DNA from: an uncultured Pseudomonadota bacterium
GTDB taxonomy: Bacteria; Pseudomonadota; Alphaproteobacteria; RF32; CAG-239
NCBI GenBank assembly: GCA_949292375.1
Contig: CASEZG010000007.1
Coordinates: 1 to 47,584, forward strand
Direction: 5' to 3'
DNA: 47,584 bases
Every line of letters starts with the position of its first letter. Positions within the stretch are counted from its first letter, which is position 1. The notes below the pieces were generated by a model. That model was not told the origin of the DNA, searched no databases, and was given only the letters and a program-made list of their open reading frames with translations. This document shows positions 15,698 to 24,058 of this stretch, piece by piece. A program made the translations under genes and the position numbers.

Positions 15698-16705
15698 TTA
15701 TTTTTGGGCCTGAATGCATGTAATCGCAATCATTCCCACAATATCTTCAACCAAAGCACCGCGAGACAAATCATTAACCGGTGCGTTTAGGCCTTGCAAC
15801 ATCGGGCCATAGGCTTCGCAACCGCAAATTCTCTGCAACATTTTGTAACTGATGTTTCCGGATGCCAAATCAGGGAAAATCAACACATTTGCTTGACCCG
15901 CAACTTCGCTGCCCGGAGCTTTTTTAGCTGCCACAACAGCATCCAAAGCGGCATCAGCCTGCAACTCACCATCAAGTTTAATATTCAATGTATTATAATC
16001 AGGATCATTCTTCAAAGCATCCAAAGCGATTTGTGTTGCACGACGAACTTTGTCAACTTGGTCGCCTTTGCCGGAACCTTTTGTTGAGAAGGTTAACATA
16101 GCAACTTTTGGCTCCATACCAAACTTAATGGCGTTTTTACCTGCCTCAAGAGCTGTATCCGCCATTTCTTTGTCCGTCGGGTCAATAATGATGGCGCAGT
16201 CAGCTAAGATATAAGGCTTATCATTATGAACCAATATCAATAAAGAGGAAACGCTTGCACCTTTTTTAGCAGCCTTAATAATCTGCAAAGCAGGACGAAC
16301 AGTATCGGCTGTTGAATGGTTAGCACCCGAAACCATACCATCAGCATCTCCGGCTTTAATCATAAGCGTTCCGAAATAATTCGGGTTCAAAGCCATTTTA
16401 GCAGCTTCTTCTTCGGTCATGCCTTTTTCTTTGCGCAGCTCATACAAAAGCTTCGCATATTTTTCTAAATTAGCCGATTCTGCCGGATTAATCAGCTCAA
16501 TATCATCCATACTCCAATTATTATTGGCAAAATATTTTTTAACCGATTCGACATCGCCCAAAATAATTATTTTTGCAGCCTTTTCAGCCGTAATCAGATG
16601 AGCTGCTTTCAAAATACGCTCATCTTCACCTTCCGGTAACACAATAGTTTTTACATCGCTTCTTGCTCTTGCGACAAGACCATTCAAATAAGCACTCTCT
16701 AACAT
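15698..16705 (-). CDS. pta: Phosphate acetyltransferase
   Basis: Pta interconverts acetyl-CoA and acetyl phosphate. At 335 residues this is the short, catalytic-domain-only type, without the DRTGG/regulatory N-terminus of enterobacterial Pta. Family motifs include IVLPEGEDERILKAA, KAGDADGMVSGANHSTADTV, MLTFSTKGSG and the C-terminal FPDLASGNISYKMLQRICGCEAYGPMLQGL. Members of the family also include phosphate butyryltransferases, but the PxGANHSTADTVRP-type region and the C-terminus fit Pta. It is the first gene of a pta-ackA-(terminator)-ackA set, divergent from ndk. Confidence 0.95.
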   Translation of the reverse strand: MLESAYLNGLVARARSDVKTIVLPEGEDERILKAAHLITAEKAAKIIILGDVESVKKYFANNNWSMDDIELINPAESANLEKYAKLLYELRKEKGMTEEEAAKMALNPNYFGTLMIKAGDADGMVSGANHSTADTVRPALQIIKAAKKGASVSSLLILVHNDKPYILADCAIIIDPTDKEMADTALEAGKNAIKFGMEPKVAMLTFSTKGSGKGDQVDKVRRATQIALDALKNDPDYNTLNIKLDGELQADAALDAVVAAKKAPGSEVAGQANVLIFPDLASGNISYKMLQRICGCEAYGPMLQGLNAPVNDLSRGALVEDIVGMIAITCIQAQK

Positions 16706-16765
16706 TGAGGCATCCCTTTCTACTTATGTTTAAACAAAATTATCTTTAATAAACAACGCTTGAGC

Positions 16766-16794
16766 GCAAAAGTCTATAAAAACTTTTGCTTTTT
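16766..16794 (+). terminator. Terminator-like hairpin in the pta-ndk divergent gap
   Basis: GCAAAAGT (16766-16773) pairs with ACTTTTGC (16782-16789) around an 8-base loop and is followed by TTTTT on the plus strand. It lies about 68 bases before the ndk start, with no plus-strand gene upstream. It might stop stray transcription from the pta side or lie in an ndk leader. Confidence 0.5.
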
Positions 16795-16861
16795 ACGGCA
16801 AAATAATATACCATCTGCATAAATTTTGAACAAAACATCATTTTCAATAAGGATAAATCAT

Positions 16862-17278
16862 ATGGAAAGAACCCTCTCAATAATCAAACCAGATGCCACT
16901 TCGCGCAACATCACCGGTAAAGTTAACACGATGATTGAAGAGGCCGGCTTACACATTGTTGCTCAAAAAAGACTACAACTGACAACGAAACAAGCCGAAG
17001 AATTTTATGCGGAACACAAAGACAAAGCCTTCTTTACCAATATGATTGAGCAAATGACATCAGCCCCCGTTGTCGTCCAAATATTAGAAGCAGACAATGC
17101 TATTGCTTTATACCGCAAAATTATGGGAGCAACCAATCCGGCCATTGCTGATGAAGGAACGATTCGCAAAACCTTTGCCCTCTCCATTGACAAGAACACG
17201 GTTCATGGCTCAGATTCTCCCGAAAGTGCAAAAAGAGAAATCAACTTCTTTTTCTCTAATATAGAAATCGTCAGTTAA
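16862..17278 (+). CDS. ndk: Nucleoside-diphosphate kinase
   Basis: Ndk balances NTP and dNTP pools by phospho-His transfer. The 138-residue reading from the ATG at 16862 begins [12 protein letters not shown] and has the catalytic His115 in [12 protein letters not shown]. The substrate-binding region with [11 protein letters not shown] is present. The start has AAGGA about 10 bases upstream; a longer reading from 16826 adds an N-terminus that does not fit the family. Compared with enterobacterial Ndk, the loop before the active His (KTFALSID) is divergent, but the catalytic core is intact. Confidence 0.96.
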   Translation: MERTLSIIKPDATSRNITGKVNTMIEEAGLHIVAQKRLQLTTKQAEEFYAEHKDKAFFTNMIEQMTSAPVVVQILEADNAIALYRKIMGATNPAIADEGTIRKTFALSIDKNTVHGSDSPESAKREINFFFSNIEIVS

Positions 17279-17288
17279 GGAGTTTGTC

Positions 17289-18338
17289 GTGTTTCTCCGT
17301 CTTATTGCTTTTTTTCTTATTTCCATAACTCTAAGCTCCGCCGCCTTTGCCGGAGACATGACCTATAGTGCCGAAATCACGGTTGACGTGACGGCTGAAA
17401 ACGCATCAATCGCTCGTGAAAAAGCCATGACGGAAGCCAACCGCCAAGCTTACACTACCGTTGCCCAAAGAGTAACGACGGCCGAGGGCGTCAATAAGTT
17501 AAATGAACTTAATGACGCACAGATACTAAACTTCATCAAAGAAGTTTCCATCATTTCGGAGAAAGCCTCTAACGTACGTTACATCGCAACCCTAAATGTT
17601 GCAATAAACGAACACATCCTCAAAACCTACATGCAGGAAAACGACATTCCTTTTGTCATAAGTTCAATGGCAAATGTTCTGATTATTCCAACATTCAGAG
17701 AATTTAAGACAGATATGCCGATGCTCTGGGAGGCTGGCAACCTTTGGCGCAAAGCCTGGGAACAAAACCCTCGGACAATAGGCTCTGCAAAATTTTACAG
17801 CATTCCGGCAAACGGTTCAAATTATGCCTCTTTGGATGCAGAAAAAGCTTTAAGTATGAACGGATTAGCCCTCGACAAAATAGCTTTCATCAACAACACC
17901 AAAGACATTTATGTCGCAGACGCCACCTACAACGGAATAGAAGGTTTAGACATCACCCTCTACACATATCGTAACGGAAAAGTAGAAAATATTTCTGTTG
18001 CGGGAGACCGCTCGCCTCAGCTGTTTATTGACGCCATCAACAAAATAAGCGATCACATCTACAACCAAATCAAAACACAAAACGTCATTGACAGACAAAA
18101 CAAATCCGAGATTACCGTTCTCTACTCCTATGCCTATTTAAAAGATTGGCTAATGTTGGAAAAACAACTGAAAACAATTGATTATATCAGTAAAATCTCA
18201 ACATCAGCCGTCGGCTCAGGAAGGGTTCAGTTCAAAATTACCTTTATCGGAGGCTTCGACAGGCTGCAAGAAGCCTTACGCAACAAATACTACAATCTCA
18301 AAAATGCCGGTGATTTTTACATAATCGAAAAAATATGA
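17289..18338 (+). CDS. DUF2066-type periplasmic protein
   Basis: A 349-residue protein with a Sec signal peptide (FLRLIAFFLISITLSSAAFA, then GDMTYSAEITVDV). The first part of the mature protein, TAENASIAREKAMTEANRQA with the nearby RVTTAEG, is the DUF2066 pattern, a domain of unknown function. In alphaproteobacteria it frequently lies directly upstream of a PerM-type permease gene, as here. The start is GTG at 17289, preceded by AAGGAG. It begins 10 bases after ndk. The C-terminal half is predicted alpha/beta and has no motif I recognise. Confidence 0.8.
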   Translation: MFLRLIAFFLISITLSSAAFAGDMTYSAEITVDVTAENASIAREKAMTEANRQAYTTVAQRVTTAEGVNKLNELNDAQILNFIKEVSIISEKASNVRYIATLNVAINEHILKTYMQENDIPFVISSMANVLIIPTFREFKTDMPMLWEAGNLWRKAWEQNPRTIGSAKFYSIPANGSNYASLDAEKALSMNGLALDKIAFINNTKDIYVADATYNGIEGLDITLYTYRNGKVENISVAGDRSPQLFIDAINKISDHIYNQIKTQNVIDRQNKSEITVLYSYAYLKDWLMLEKQLKTIDYISKISTSAVGSGRVQFKITFIGGFDRLQEALRNKYYNLKNAGDFYIIEKI

Positions 18339-18352
18339 AAGGATTAAAGGAT

Positions 18353-19420
18353 ATGCCCGCTAACGTAAAAAACAATCGTAACTGGATGTTCTGGCTGACA
18401 CTTTTGGTGCTGTTTGGCATCTCGGTTTATGTTCTGCGTTCGGTACTCCTTCCTTTTGTAACCGGCATAATCATCGGTTATTTATTAGATCCCTTTGCTT
18501 CAAAATTTGAAAAATGGGGCATGAACAGAACCCTAGCCACTTTTTTGGTGCTGTTGTTGGTTGCAATTGTCGTTCTTCCGGCCTTAATTCTTTTAATCGG
18601 TGTTATTGATGAGCAACTCGGCCGCTTCATCAATGTCGTTCCACAATACATCAGTGCTTTTTTGAAAAAAATAGAACCCTTTATTAACGAATTACACAAT
18701 CGTTTCCCTTCTTTAGAGCCGGAAAAAATTCGCGAATATATGCGCAATAATTTGGTTAATACCTTAAAGGTTATCGGAGGTGTTTTACGCGGCATAATTA
18801 CCAGCGGTTTTGCCATCTTCAATCTTATCTCTCTTCTCTTAATCACTCCGATTGTTGCATTCTATATGCTCCGCGATTGGGATATGTTCATCGCTAAAGT
18901 AGATGGTTTGCTGCCCCGCAAATCGAAAGCCTCAATTCGCGAACAAGCTCGTCAGATTGACCGAACTTTGGCAGGCTTCATCCGAGGACAACTAAGCGTT
19001 TGCGTTATCTTAGGCACCTATTATTCCCTCGGCTTATATTTCGTCGGGCTTGACTTAGGCTTGTTGGTTGGCTTCATTGCCGGCTTAATCTCATTTATTC
19101 CTTACGTTGGAAGCATTGTCGGATTCTTACTCAGCATCGGTATTGCCTTTGCGCAATTTGATTCCCTAATGCCCATTCTGCAAGTAGTTTTGGTCTTTGC
19201 CACCGGACAATTTTTGGAAGGCAACTTCCTCACGCCCAAGCTGGTTGGCGAAAATGTAGGTTTGCATCCGGTTTGGGTAATGTTTGCCTTGCTTGCCGGC
19301 GGTGTCCTGCTCGGCTTCTTAGGCCTGATGATTGCCGTCCCGCTTGCTGCTGTCATCGGTGTCCTGCTGCGTCATGCTATAGACAACTACAAAAAAAGCA
19401 CACTTTATCTGGACAGCTAA
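18353..19420 (+). CDS. PerM/AI-2E-family inner-membrane transporter
   Basis: A 355-residue polytopic protein with the AI-2E/PerM family shape: two N-terminal membrane segments, a long soluble loop (about 95-150), then a C-terminal membrane block with FIRGQLSVCVILGTYYSLGL, LISFIPYVGSIVGFLLSIG and GQFLEGNFLTPKLVGENVGL. The EGNxLxPxxVG motif is diagnostic. Substrates of most members are unknown; some export autoinducer-2 and some act as Na+/H+ antiporters. The ATG at 18353 has AAGGA 9-10 bases upstream. An ATG at 18335 overlaps the DUF2066 stop and adds MKGLKD but has no ribosome-binding site. Confidence 0.9.
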   Translation: MPANVKNNRNWMFWLTLLVLFGISVYVLRSVLLPFVTGIIIGYLLDPFASKFEKWGMNRTLATFLVLLLVAIVVLPALILLIGVIDEQLGRFINVVPQYISAFLKKIEPFINELHNRFPSLEPEKIREYMRNNLVNTLKVIGGVLRGIITSGFAIFNLISLLLITPIVAFYMLRDWDMFIAKVDGLLPRKSKASIREQARQIDRTLAGFIRGQLSVCVILGTYYSLGLYFVGLDLGLLVGFIAGLISFIPYVGSIVGFLLSIGIAFAQFDSLMPILQVVLVFATGQFLEGNFLTPKLVGENVGLHPVWVMFALLAGGVLLGFLGLMIAVPLAAVIGVLLRHAIDNYKKSTLYLDS

Positions 19421-20107
19421 ATGCGTAAGTTAATTTCATTCATATTGCTCATTCTTGTCTTTTGGGGAACTTGGCATTTATACAACAAGCAAGCCCAATC
19501 TAAAAAAGGCGGAATTGTCAACATCGGCATAACTCTTCCTCTCAGCGGCAAAAACGCGGAGACAGGCTTAGCAGCTCAAGATGCCATGAATTTAGCTCTC
19601 AAAGAATGGAAAAACCGAAAAACCAGCTATCAATATCGCCTATTTTACCAAGATGATTCGGGCGACCCTGAAAAGGCAGGAAAAAACCTGTCCAACCTGA
19701 TTGAAAAACAAAACGCTGCAGCAATCATAACCTTATGGACACCTGCAGCTCAAAAAGCCATTCCCTTAGCAGATAAATTTCGCCGCATTCACTTCACTTG
19801 TGCAATAGGCAATGACTTAAGCGATGGCCGATATAATTTCAATCATTATCTGTCATATCACACAGACAAATTCACTGAAACTTTTTTTAACACAACAGGC
19901 AAACTCCCCGCCTCTTGTAGCTCAAACCTGTATGATGCGCTTAATTTATTGATTTTCACTTATGAGAACACATCTCCGGCTTGGGGCGATTCTCTCCCGT
20001 CTGCGGAGCGCATTTCCCGCAATCTGCACAAATTAAGCAACCATACCACGGCATCAGGACAAATATTCATTTCTCCCCGAGGAGAAGTTCTTCAAGCGGA
20101 GGAATAA
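19421..20107 (+). CDS. Shortened LivJ/LivK-like substrate-binding protein
   Basis: An N-terminal membrane anchor (LISFILLILVFWGTWHLY) precedes the start of a type-1 periplasmic-binding domain: VNIGITLPLSGKNAETGLAA then AMNLALKEW, and YRLFYQDDSGDPEKAGKNLS. The protein is only 228 residues, whereas the family is usually 340-400. Between IHFTCAIGNDLSDG and the C-terminal YDALNLLIFTYEN there is little of the second lobe. The reading frame is clean. It may be a repurposed, membrane-anchored single-lobe protein, or the product of an old in-frame deletion. It starts directly after the PerM stop and ends one base before the next gene, so it is within an operon. Confidence 0.75.
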   Translation: MRKLISFILLILVFWGTWHLYNKQAQSKKGGIVNIGITLPLSGKNAETGLAAQDAMNLALKEWKNRKTSYQYRLFYQDDSGDPEKAGKNLSNLIEKQNAAAIITLWTPAAQKAIPLADKFRRIHFTCAIGNDLSDGRYNFNHYLSYHTDKFTETFFNTTGKLPASCSSNLYDALNLLIFTYENTSPAWGDSLPSAERISRNLHKLSNHTTASGQIFISPRGEVLQAEE

Positions 20108-20108
20108 T

Positions 20109-20633
20109 ATGAAGAAACTGTGCTTGTTTCTGTTTTGCCTTCTCTACCCTTTCTCAACCCTTGCCGTAGAAGTTGGCGACATCTACTATAGCAACAAAAC
20201 TTTTAATGCCAAACTTTTAGATGGCTTAATTCCCGTCGGCATTGTTTGGCAAGTTAACAATAACAAAGACGGCGGACTAATAATGTCTTTGGAGCAACCG
20301 GGGTCTAAAAACTGGGAAAAAGCTCAAACCTATTGCCGTGTTTATCAAACAATCGGAACAAAATCCGGCGACTGGTTTCTGCCTGATTTCCTACAACTGT
20401 TTCCCATAAACAAACTACAACAACAACGCATTGGCCCACACACTTTCTTATACCTAAACCAAAAGTTAGAAAAAATAAAATCAGCACGTCCGCTAAAGGA
20501 AGATACCTATTTTACTGCTTCAGACTATGCCGAAGACAAAAAATCAGCCCTCGGGGTTCACCTTGCCACCGGAGAGCTTGTTAAAATCAAAAAAAAGAGT
20601 CGCAGCAGCTTTCGCTGTATGATGTCATTTTAA
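20109..20633 (+). CDS. Secreted DUF1566/Lcl-like protein
   Basis: A 174-residue protein with a signal peptide (KKLCLFLFCLLYPFSTLAVE). The mature part has the pattern of Lcl C-terminal/DUF1566 domains: VGDIYYSNKTFNAKLLDGLI and PVGIVWQVNN at the start, A-x-x-YC, then SGDWFLPD (often W.LP in the family), YFTASDY and a final FRC. The two Cys (YC and FRC) could form a disulfide. Such domains occur in surface and fimbrial-type proteins. It ends the DUF2066-PerM-binding-protein group. Function unknown. Confidence 0.7.
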   Translation: MKKLCLFLFCLLYPFSTLAVEVGDIYYSNKTFNAKLLDGLIPVGIVWQVNNNKDGGLIMSLEQPGSKNWEKAQTYCRVYQTIGTKSGDWFLPDFLQLFPINKLQQQRIGPHTFLYLNQKLEKIKSARPLKEDTYFTASDYAEDKKSALGVHLATGELVKIKKKSRSSFRCMMSF

Positions 20634-20690
20634 GCTCAAAAATATATAATATTCCTCATTTTTTTAAGGATTATTTTAGATATTAAATTT

Positions 20691-20705
20691 ATGATGTAAC
20701 ATCAT
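20691..20705. promoter_or_regulatory. Perfect palindrome in the mraY leader, candidate operator
   Basis: ATGATGT-A-ACATCAT is a perfect 7-1-7 palindrome, flanked by AAATTT on both sides (20685-20690 and 20709-20714), 21 bases before the mraY ATG. TATAAT at 20645-20650 could be a -10 element but no good -35 is visible. The site would suit a dimeric repressor controlling the mraY-ftsZ cluster, or a small mRNA hairpin just ahead of the ribosome-binding site AAGGA. Confidence 0.45.
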
Positions 20706-20726
20706 CACAAATTTAAGGAACGAACA

Positions 20727-21785
20727 ATGTTGCTGTACTTATCAGACTTTTTTAACTCCGTCACACTCCGCGGTTTTATAGCTTTCTTTCTAGCCTTAAT
20801 TTTGGCTTTATCTTTCGGCGGAAAACTCATCAATTTTTTGCATTGCCACCAAGCTAAAGGCCAACCAATCAGAGAAGACGGACCTCAAAGCCACCTTCTA
20901 ACCAAAAAAGGAACTCCCACCATGGGCGGATTACTCATCTTGGGTTCCTCAATCATCAGTATGTTGGTTTGTGCAGATTTGCATAATTCTTTTGTCTGGA
21001 TAAGCATTTTGGTTCTATTTGTTTACGGCTTGACCGGTTTTGCTGACGACTATGTAAAAGTAACCAAACAAACAGCCAATGCCATGACCGCAAAAATGAA
21101 ATTATTTTTACAATTCACAACAGCTCTGGCCGCCGTTTGGATTATCTCCCAAGCCACACCGGAAAGTAGCCGTTTTGAACTAACCTTTCCGTGGTTTAAG
21201 AATTTTGCCTTAAATTTAAGCTGGTTTTACATTCCCTTTGCCATGGTCGTTATTGCCGGAGCCTCAAATGCCGTAAATTTAAGCGACGGCTTAGATGGCT
21301 TGGCTTCCGGTTTATTAGTTGTTTCCTTCATGGTCTTCGCTATTGTCGCTTATCTTTGCGGAACGGAATTTGCGCCTCTATTTAGCTTAATGCCGATTCC
21401 ACATACGGCAGAAATCGTCATAGTTTGTATGGCTGTCGTTGGTGGTTGCGTTGGCTTTTTGTGGTTTAACGCTCCTCCTGCAAAAGTTTTTATGGGAGAT
21501 ACGGGTTCTTTGGCTTTAGGTGCTTTACTCGGTACAATCTCGGTCATGACCAAGCACGAAATTTTACTGGCCATTGTTGGCGGCGTATTCGTTATAGAGG
21601 CTTTATCCGTCATGATTCAAGTTGCATATTTCAAAAAAACCGGAGGCAAACGCTTTTTCAAAATGGCCCCCATTCATCACCATTTTGAACAACTTGGCTG
21701 GAAAGAAACCACTGTTGTCGTCCGCTTTTGGATTATTGCCCTCATTCTTGGCATTTTAGGCTTAACCACATTTATAGAACTCTAG
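20727..21785 (+). CDS. mraY: Phospho-N-acetylmuramoyl-pentapeptide transferase
   Basis: MraY makes lipid I at the cytoplasmic face of the inner membrane. The 352-residue protein has about ten membrane segments. Conserved sites are the acidic pair in GFADDYVKV, NLSDGLDGLASG, MGDTGSLALG, and the HHH loop in APIHHHFEQLGWKE. Its gene heads a plus-strand cluster that runs to ftsZ. MurD normally follows in this cluster but here ftsW comes next after 9 bases. The N-terminal region with MLLYLSDFF and PxREDGPQSHL-type is typical. Confidence 0.97.
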   Translation: MLLYLSDFFNSVTLRGFIAFFLALILALSFGGKLINFLHCHQAKGQPIREDGPQSHLLTKKGTPTMGGLLILGSSIISMLVCADLHNSFVWISILVLFVYGLTGFADDYVKVTKQTANAMTAKMKLFLQFTTALAAVWIISQATPESSRFELTFPWFKNFALNLSWFYIPFAMVVIAGASNAVNLSDGLDGLASGLLVVSFMVFAIVAYLCGTEFAPLFSLMPIPHTAEIVIVCMAVVGGCVGFLWFNAPPAKVFMGDTGSLALGALLGTISVMTKHEILLAIVGGVFVIEALSVMIQVAYFKKTGGKRFFKMAPIHHHFEQLGWKETTVVVRFWIIALILGILGLTTFIEL

Positions 21786-21794
21786 GAGACAAGC

Positions 21795-22928
21795 GTGATA
21801 TCTTTTTCAAGAAATAGCCGCAGTATTATTGCTAATTGGTGGTGGACTGTAGACAAAGTTTTGCTAACACTTATCACCATCATCATCCTTATCGGCATTT
21901 TCTTGAACTTTTCTGCCAGTCCTGCTGTAGCCAATCGTATAGGGGCAGGAAGTTTCCACTTCATCAAACGCCAATTATTTTTCCTGCCCATCGCCTATAT
22001 GCTGATGATTTTTCTCTCCATGCAAAATCTAAAAACGATTCGTCGCATTGCAATTCTGGGATATACGGTAACTATTTTACTAATGATTGCCACACTCTTT
22101 TGGGGAGAAGAAACCAAAGGTGCCTCAAGATGGATTCACATTTTTGGTTTTTCCTTGCAGCCCTCCGAGTTCATTAAACCTTGCTTTGCGGTTGTCGCTG
22201 CCTGGCTATTTGATGGACAACAAAAATACCGTGACTTTCCCGGCAACATCCTATCCACATGCCTTTTTGCCTTCACATTAGTCTTACTTCTGGCACAACC
22301 TGATGTCGGCATGTCAATTGTTGTATCTCTCATTTGGCTGTTTCAGTTTTTCTTAGCCGGTCTCTCATTATTGTTAGTAACCATTTTAGGGCTCGTCGGC
22401 ATAGGTCTTCTTGTTACGGCATACTTTACTTTTGACCATGTGCATACGCGCGTTCAACAATTTTTAGATTCAGAAAACAATCTAAGCTATCAAGTCAAAA
22501 AGTCTCTCGAAGCTTTTGAAAGCGGAAGCATATTCGGCAGAGGCCCCGGAGAAGGCGTTGTAAAATTAAACATCCCTGACGCACACACAGACTTCATTTT
22601 TGCTGTTGCTGCTGAAGAATTTGGCTTGCTTTTATGTCTGGTTATAGTAGGCTTATATGCAGCAATTGTTGTGCGTTCAATGCTGACATCGATGAAAGAC
22701 AACAACTTGTTTATCATTCTCTCAGCATCAGCACTGGCAGCATCCTTTGGTCTACAAGGAATTATCAATATGGCCTCAACCCTACACCTAATGCCGACCA
22801 AAGGCATGACCCTGCCATTCATCTCCTATGGTGGCTCATCATTACTTGCCACAGCTTTAGGAATGGGAATGCTTTTGGCCATAACTCGAAAAAATGTTCA
22901 TGCGGAGGACAAAGATGTCGGCGACTAA
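21795..22928 (+). CDS. ftsW: Septal peptidoglycan glycosyltransferase FtsW (SEDS family)
   Basis: A 377-residue SEDS protein with ten predicted membrane segments, a polymerase partner of a division-specific PBP. Recognisable regions include TKGASRWIHIFGFSLQPSEF, FGRGPGEGVVKLNIPDAHTD with FIFAVAAEEFG, and FISYGGSSLLATALGMGMLL at the end. The start is GTG at 21795, with AGGAGA 7 bases upstream. FtsW follows mraY by nine bases and its end overlaps the murG start by 14 bases. Confidence 0.96.
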   Translation: MISFSRNSRSIIANWWWTVDKVLLTLITIIILIGIFLNFSASPAVANRIGAGSFHFIKRQLFFLPIAYMLMIFLSMQNLKTIRRIAILGYTVTILLMIATLFWGEETKGASRWIHIFGFSLQPSEFIKPCFAVVAAWLFDGQQKYRDFPGNILSTCLFAFTLVLLLAQPDVGMSIVVSLIWLFQFFLAGLSLLLVTILGLVGIGLLVTAYFTFDHVHTRVQQFLDSENNLSYQVKKSLEAFESGSIFGRGPGEGVVKLNIPDAHTDFIFAVAAEEFGLLLCLVIVGLYAAIVVRSMLTSMKDNNLFIILSASALAASFGLQGIINMASTLHLMPTKGMTLPFISYGGSSLLATALGMGMLLAITRKNVHAEDKDVGD

Positions 22929-24048
22929 AAAGAACAAAAAGCCTCAAAAACCCCTCATTATCCTAACTGCCGGAGGCACCGGCGGGCACGTCTATCCTGC
23001 AGAAGCTTTAGCAGACGAACTCATCAACCGCGGATACCGTGTTGAACTCATAACAGACAGCCGAGGCAAAAACAACTATAAAGGTCGCTTGGGCGAAATC
23101 CCCAATCACGCAGTTTTAGCGGGAGCTTTGGTTGGCAAGAGCAAACTTTTCAAAATAAAAAGTCTCATTAAAACCGGCCTAGGAGTTTTGCAAGCAGGTT
23201 ATCTCATTTTTAAAAAGAAACCTATTTGTGTTATAGGTTTTGGAGGCTATGCATCTTTTCCGAGTTGTATGGCAGCCATCCTGCTCGGCACCAATCTAGT
23301 CATTCATGAACAAAACTCCGTTATGAGTCGCACCAATAGATTTTTAAGCAAATATGCTGCTCTGATTGCGCAAAGTTTCAAAAAAGTAAAATATACCCCC
23401 AATGGCGTTAAAACAATTTTGACCGGCATGCCCATCCGAAAAACCATTGCTGACATTCGCAACACCCCATACCCACCGCTGGGAAAAGAAGACAAATTCC
23501 AAATTATGGTTCTGGGCGGTTCTCAGGGAGCAAAAATATTCGGAGACATCATTCCGAACGTCATCAAAGAATTAACTCCGGCAAAACAGAAAAAAATACG
23601 CATTTTTCAACAATGCCGCGAAGATGATGTTGAAGACGTAAAACAAGCCTACAACAATTGTGAAGCCGAAATTACCATATCTCATTTTTTCAATAATATG
23701 CCGGAACTTTATGCCGGAACTCATTTAATCATCTCACGAGCCGGAGCATCTTCCGTTTCCGAAATCACAGCTGTTGGCCTTCCCTCAATTTTAGTACCTT
23801 TACCCATTGCCGCAGATGACCATCAGAGCATGAATGCAAAAGAGATTAATGATGCAAAAGCGGGAATTGTTGTAAAACAAAAAGACTTCACCCAAGCCAG
23901 ACTAAGCGAACTTCTTAAAGAGCTGATGTCTTCGCCAAAGAAACTACAACAAATGTCAGAAAATGCTAAAAGCATAGGCATTACAGATGCCGCCGCACGT
24001 TTTGCTGATGCCGTTGAAAAAGAAATTATCACAAAATCTAAACTTTAG
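22915..24048 (+). CDS. murG: UDP-GlcNAc:lipid I N-acetylglucosaminyl transferase MurG
   Basis: MurG converts lipid I to lipid II at the inner leaflet. The GT-B protein of 377 residues has the glycine-rich TAGGTGGHVYPAEALADEL near the N-terminus, GGSQGAKIFGDIIP in the second lobe, and the UDP-GlcNAc site ISRAGASSVSEITAVGLPSI. I chose the ATG at 22915, with CGGAGGA 7 bases upstream, which overlaps the ftsW end. A longer reading from 22894 is inside ftsW. The C-terminus is usual. murC, normally downstream, is missing; murB follows after 10 bases. Confidence 0.96.
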   Translation: MSATKKNKKPQKPLIILTAGGTGGHVYPAEALADELINRGYRVELITDSRGKNNYKGRLGEIPNHAVLAGALVGKSKLFKIKSLIKTGLGVLQAGYLIFKKKPICVIGFGGYASFPSCMAAILLGTNLVIHEQNSVMSRTNRFLSKYAALIAQSFKKVKYTPNGVKTILTGMPIRKTIADIRNTPYPPLGKEDKFQIMVLGGSQGAKIFGDIIPNVIKELTPAKQKKIRIFQQCREDDVEDVKQAYNNCEAEITISHFFNNMPELYAGTHLIISRAGASSVSEITAVGLPSILVPLPIAADDHQSMNAKEINDAKAGIVVKQKDFTQARLSELLKELMSSPKKLQQMSENAKSIGITDAAARFADAVEKEIITKSKL

Positions 24049-24058
24049 GAAAAAAGAA

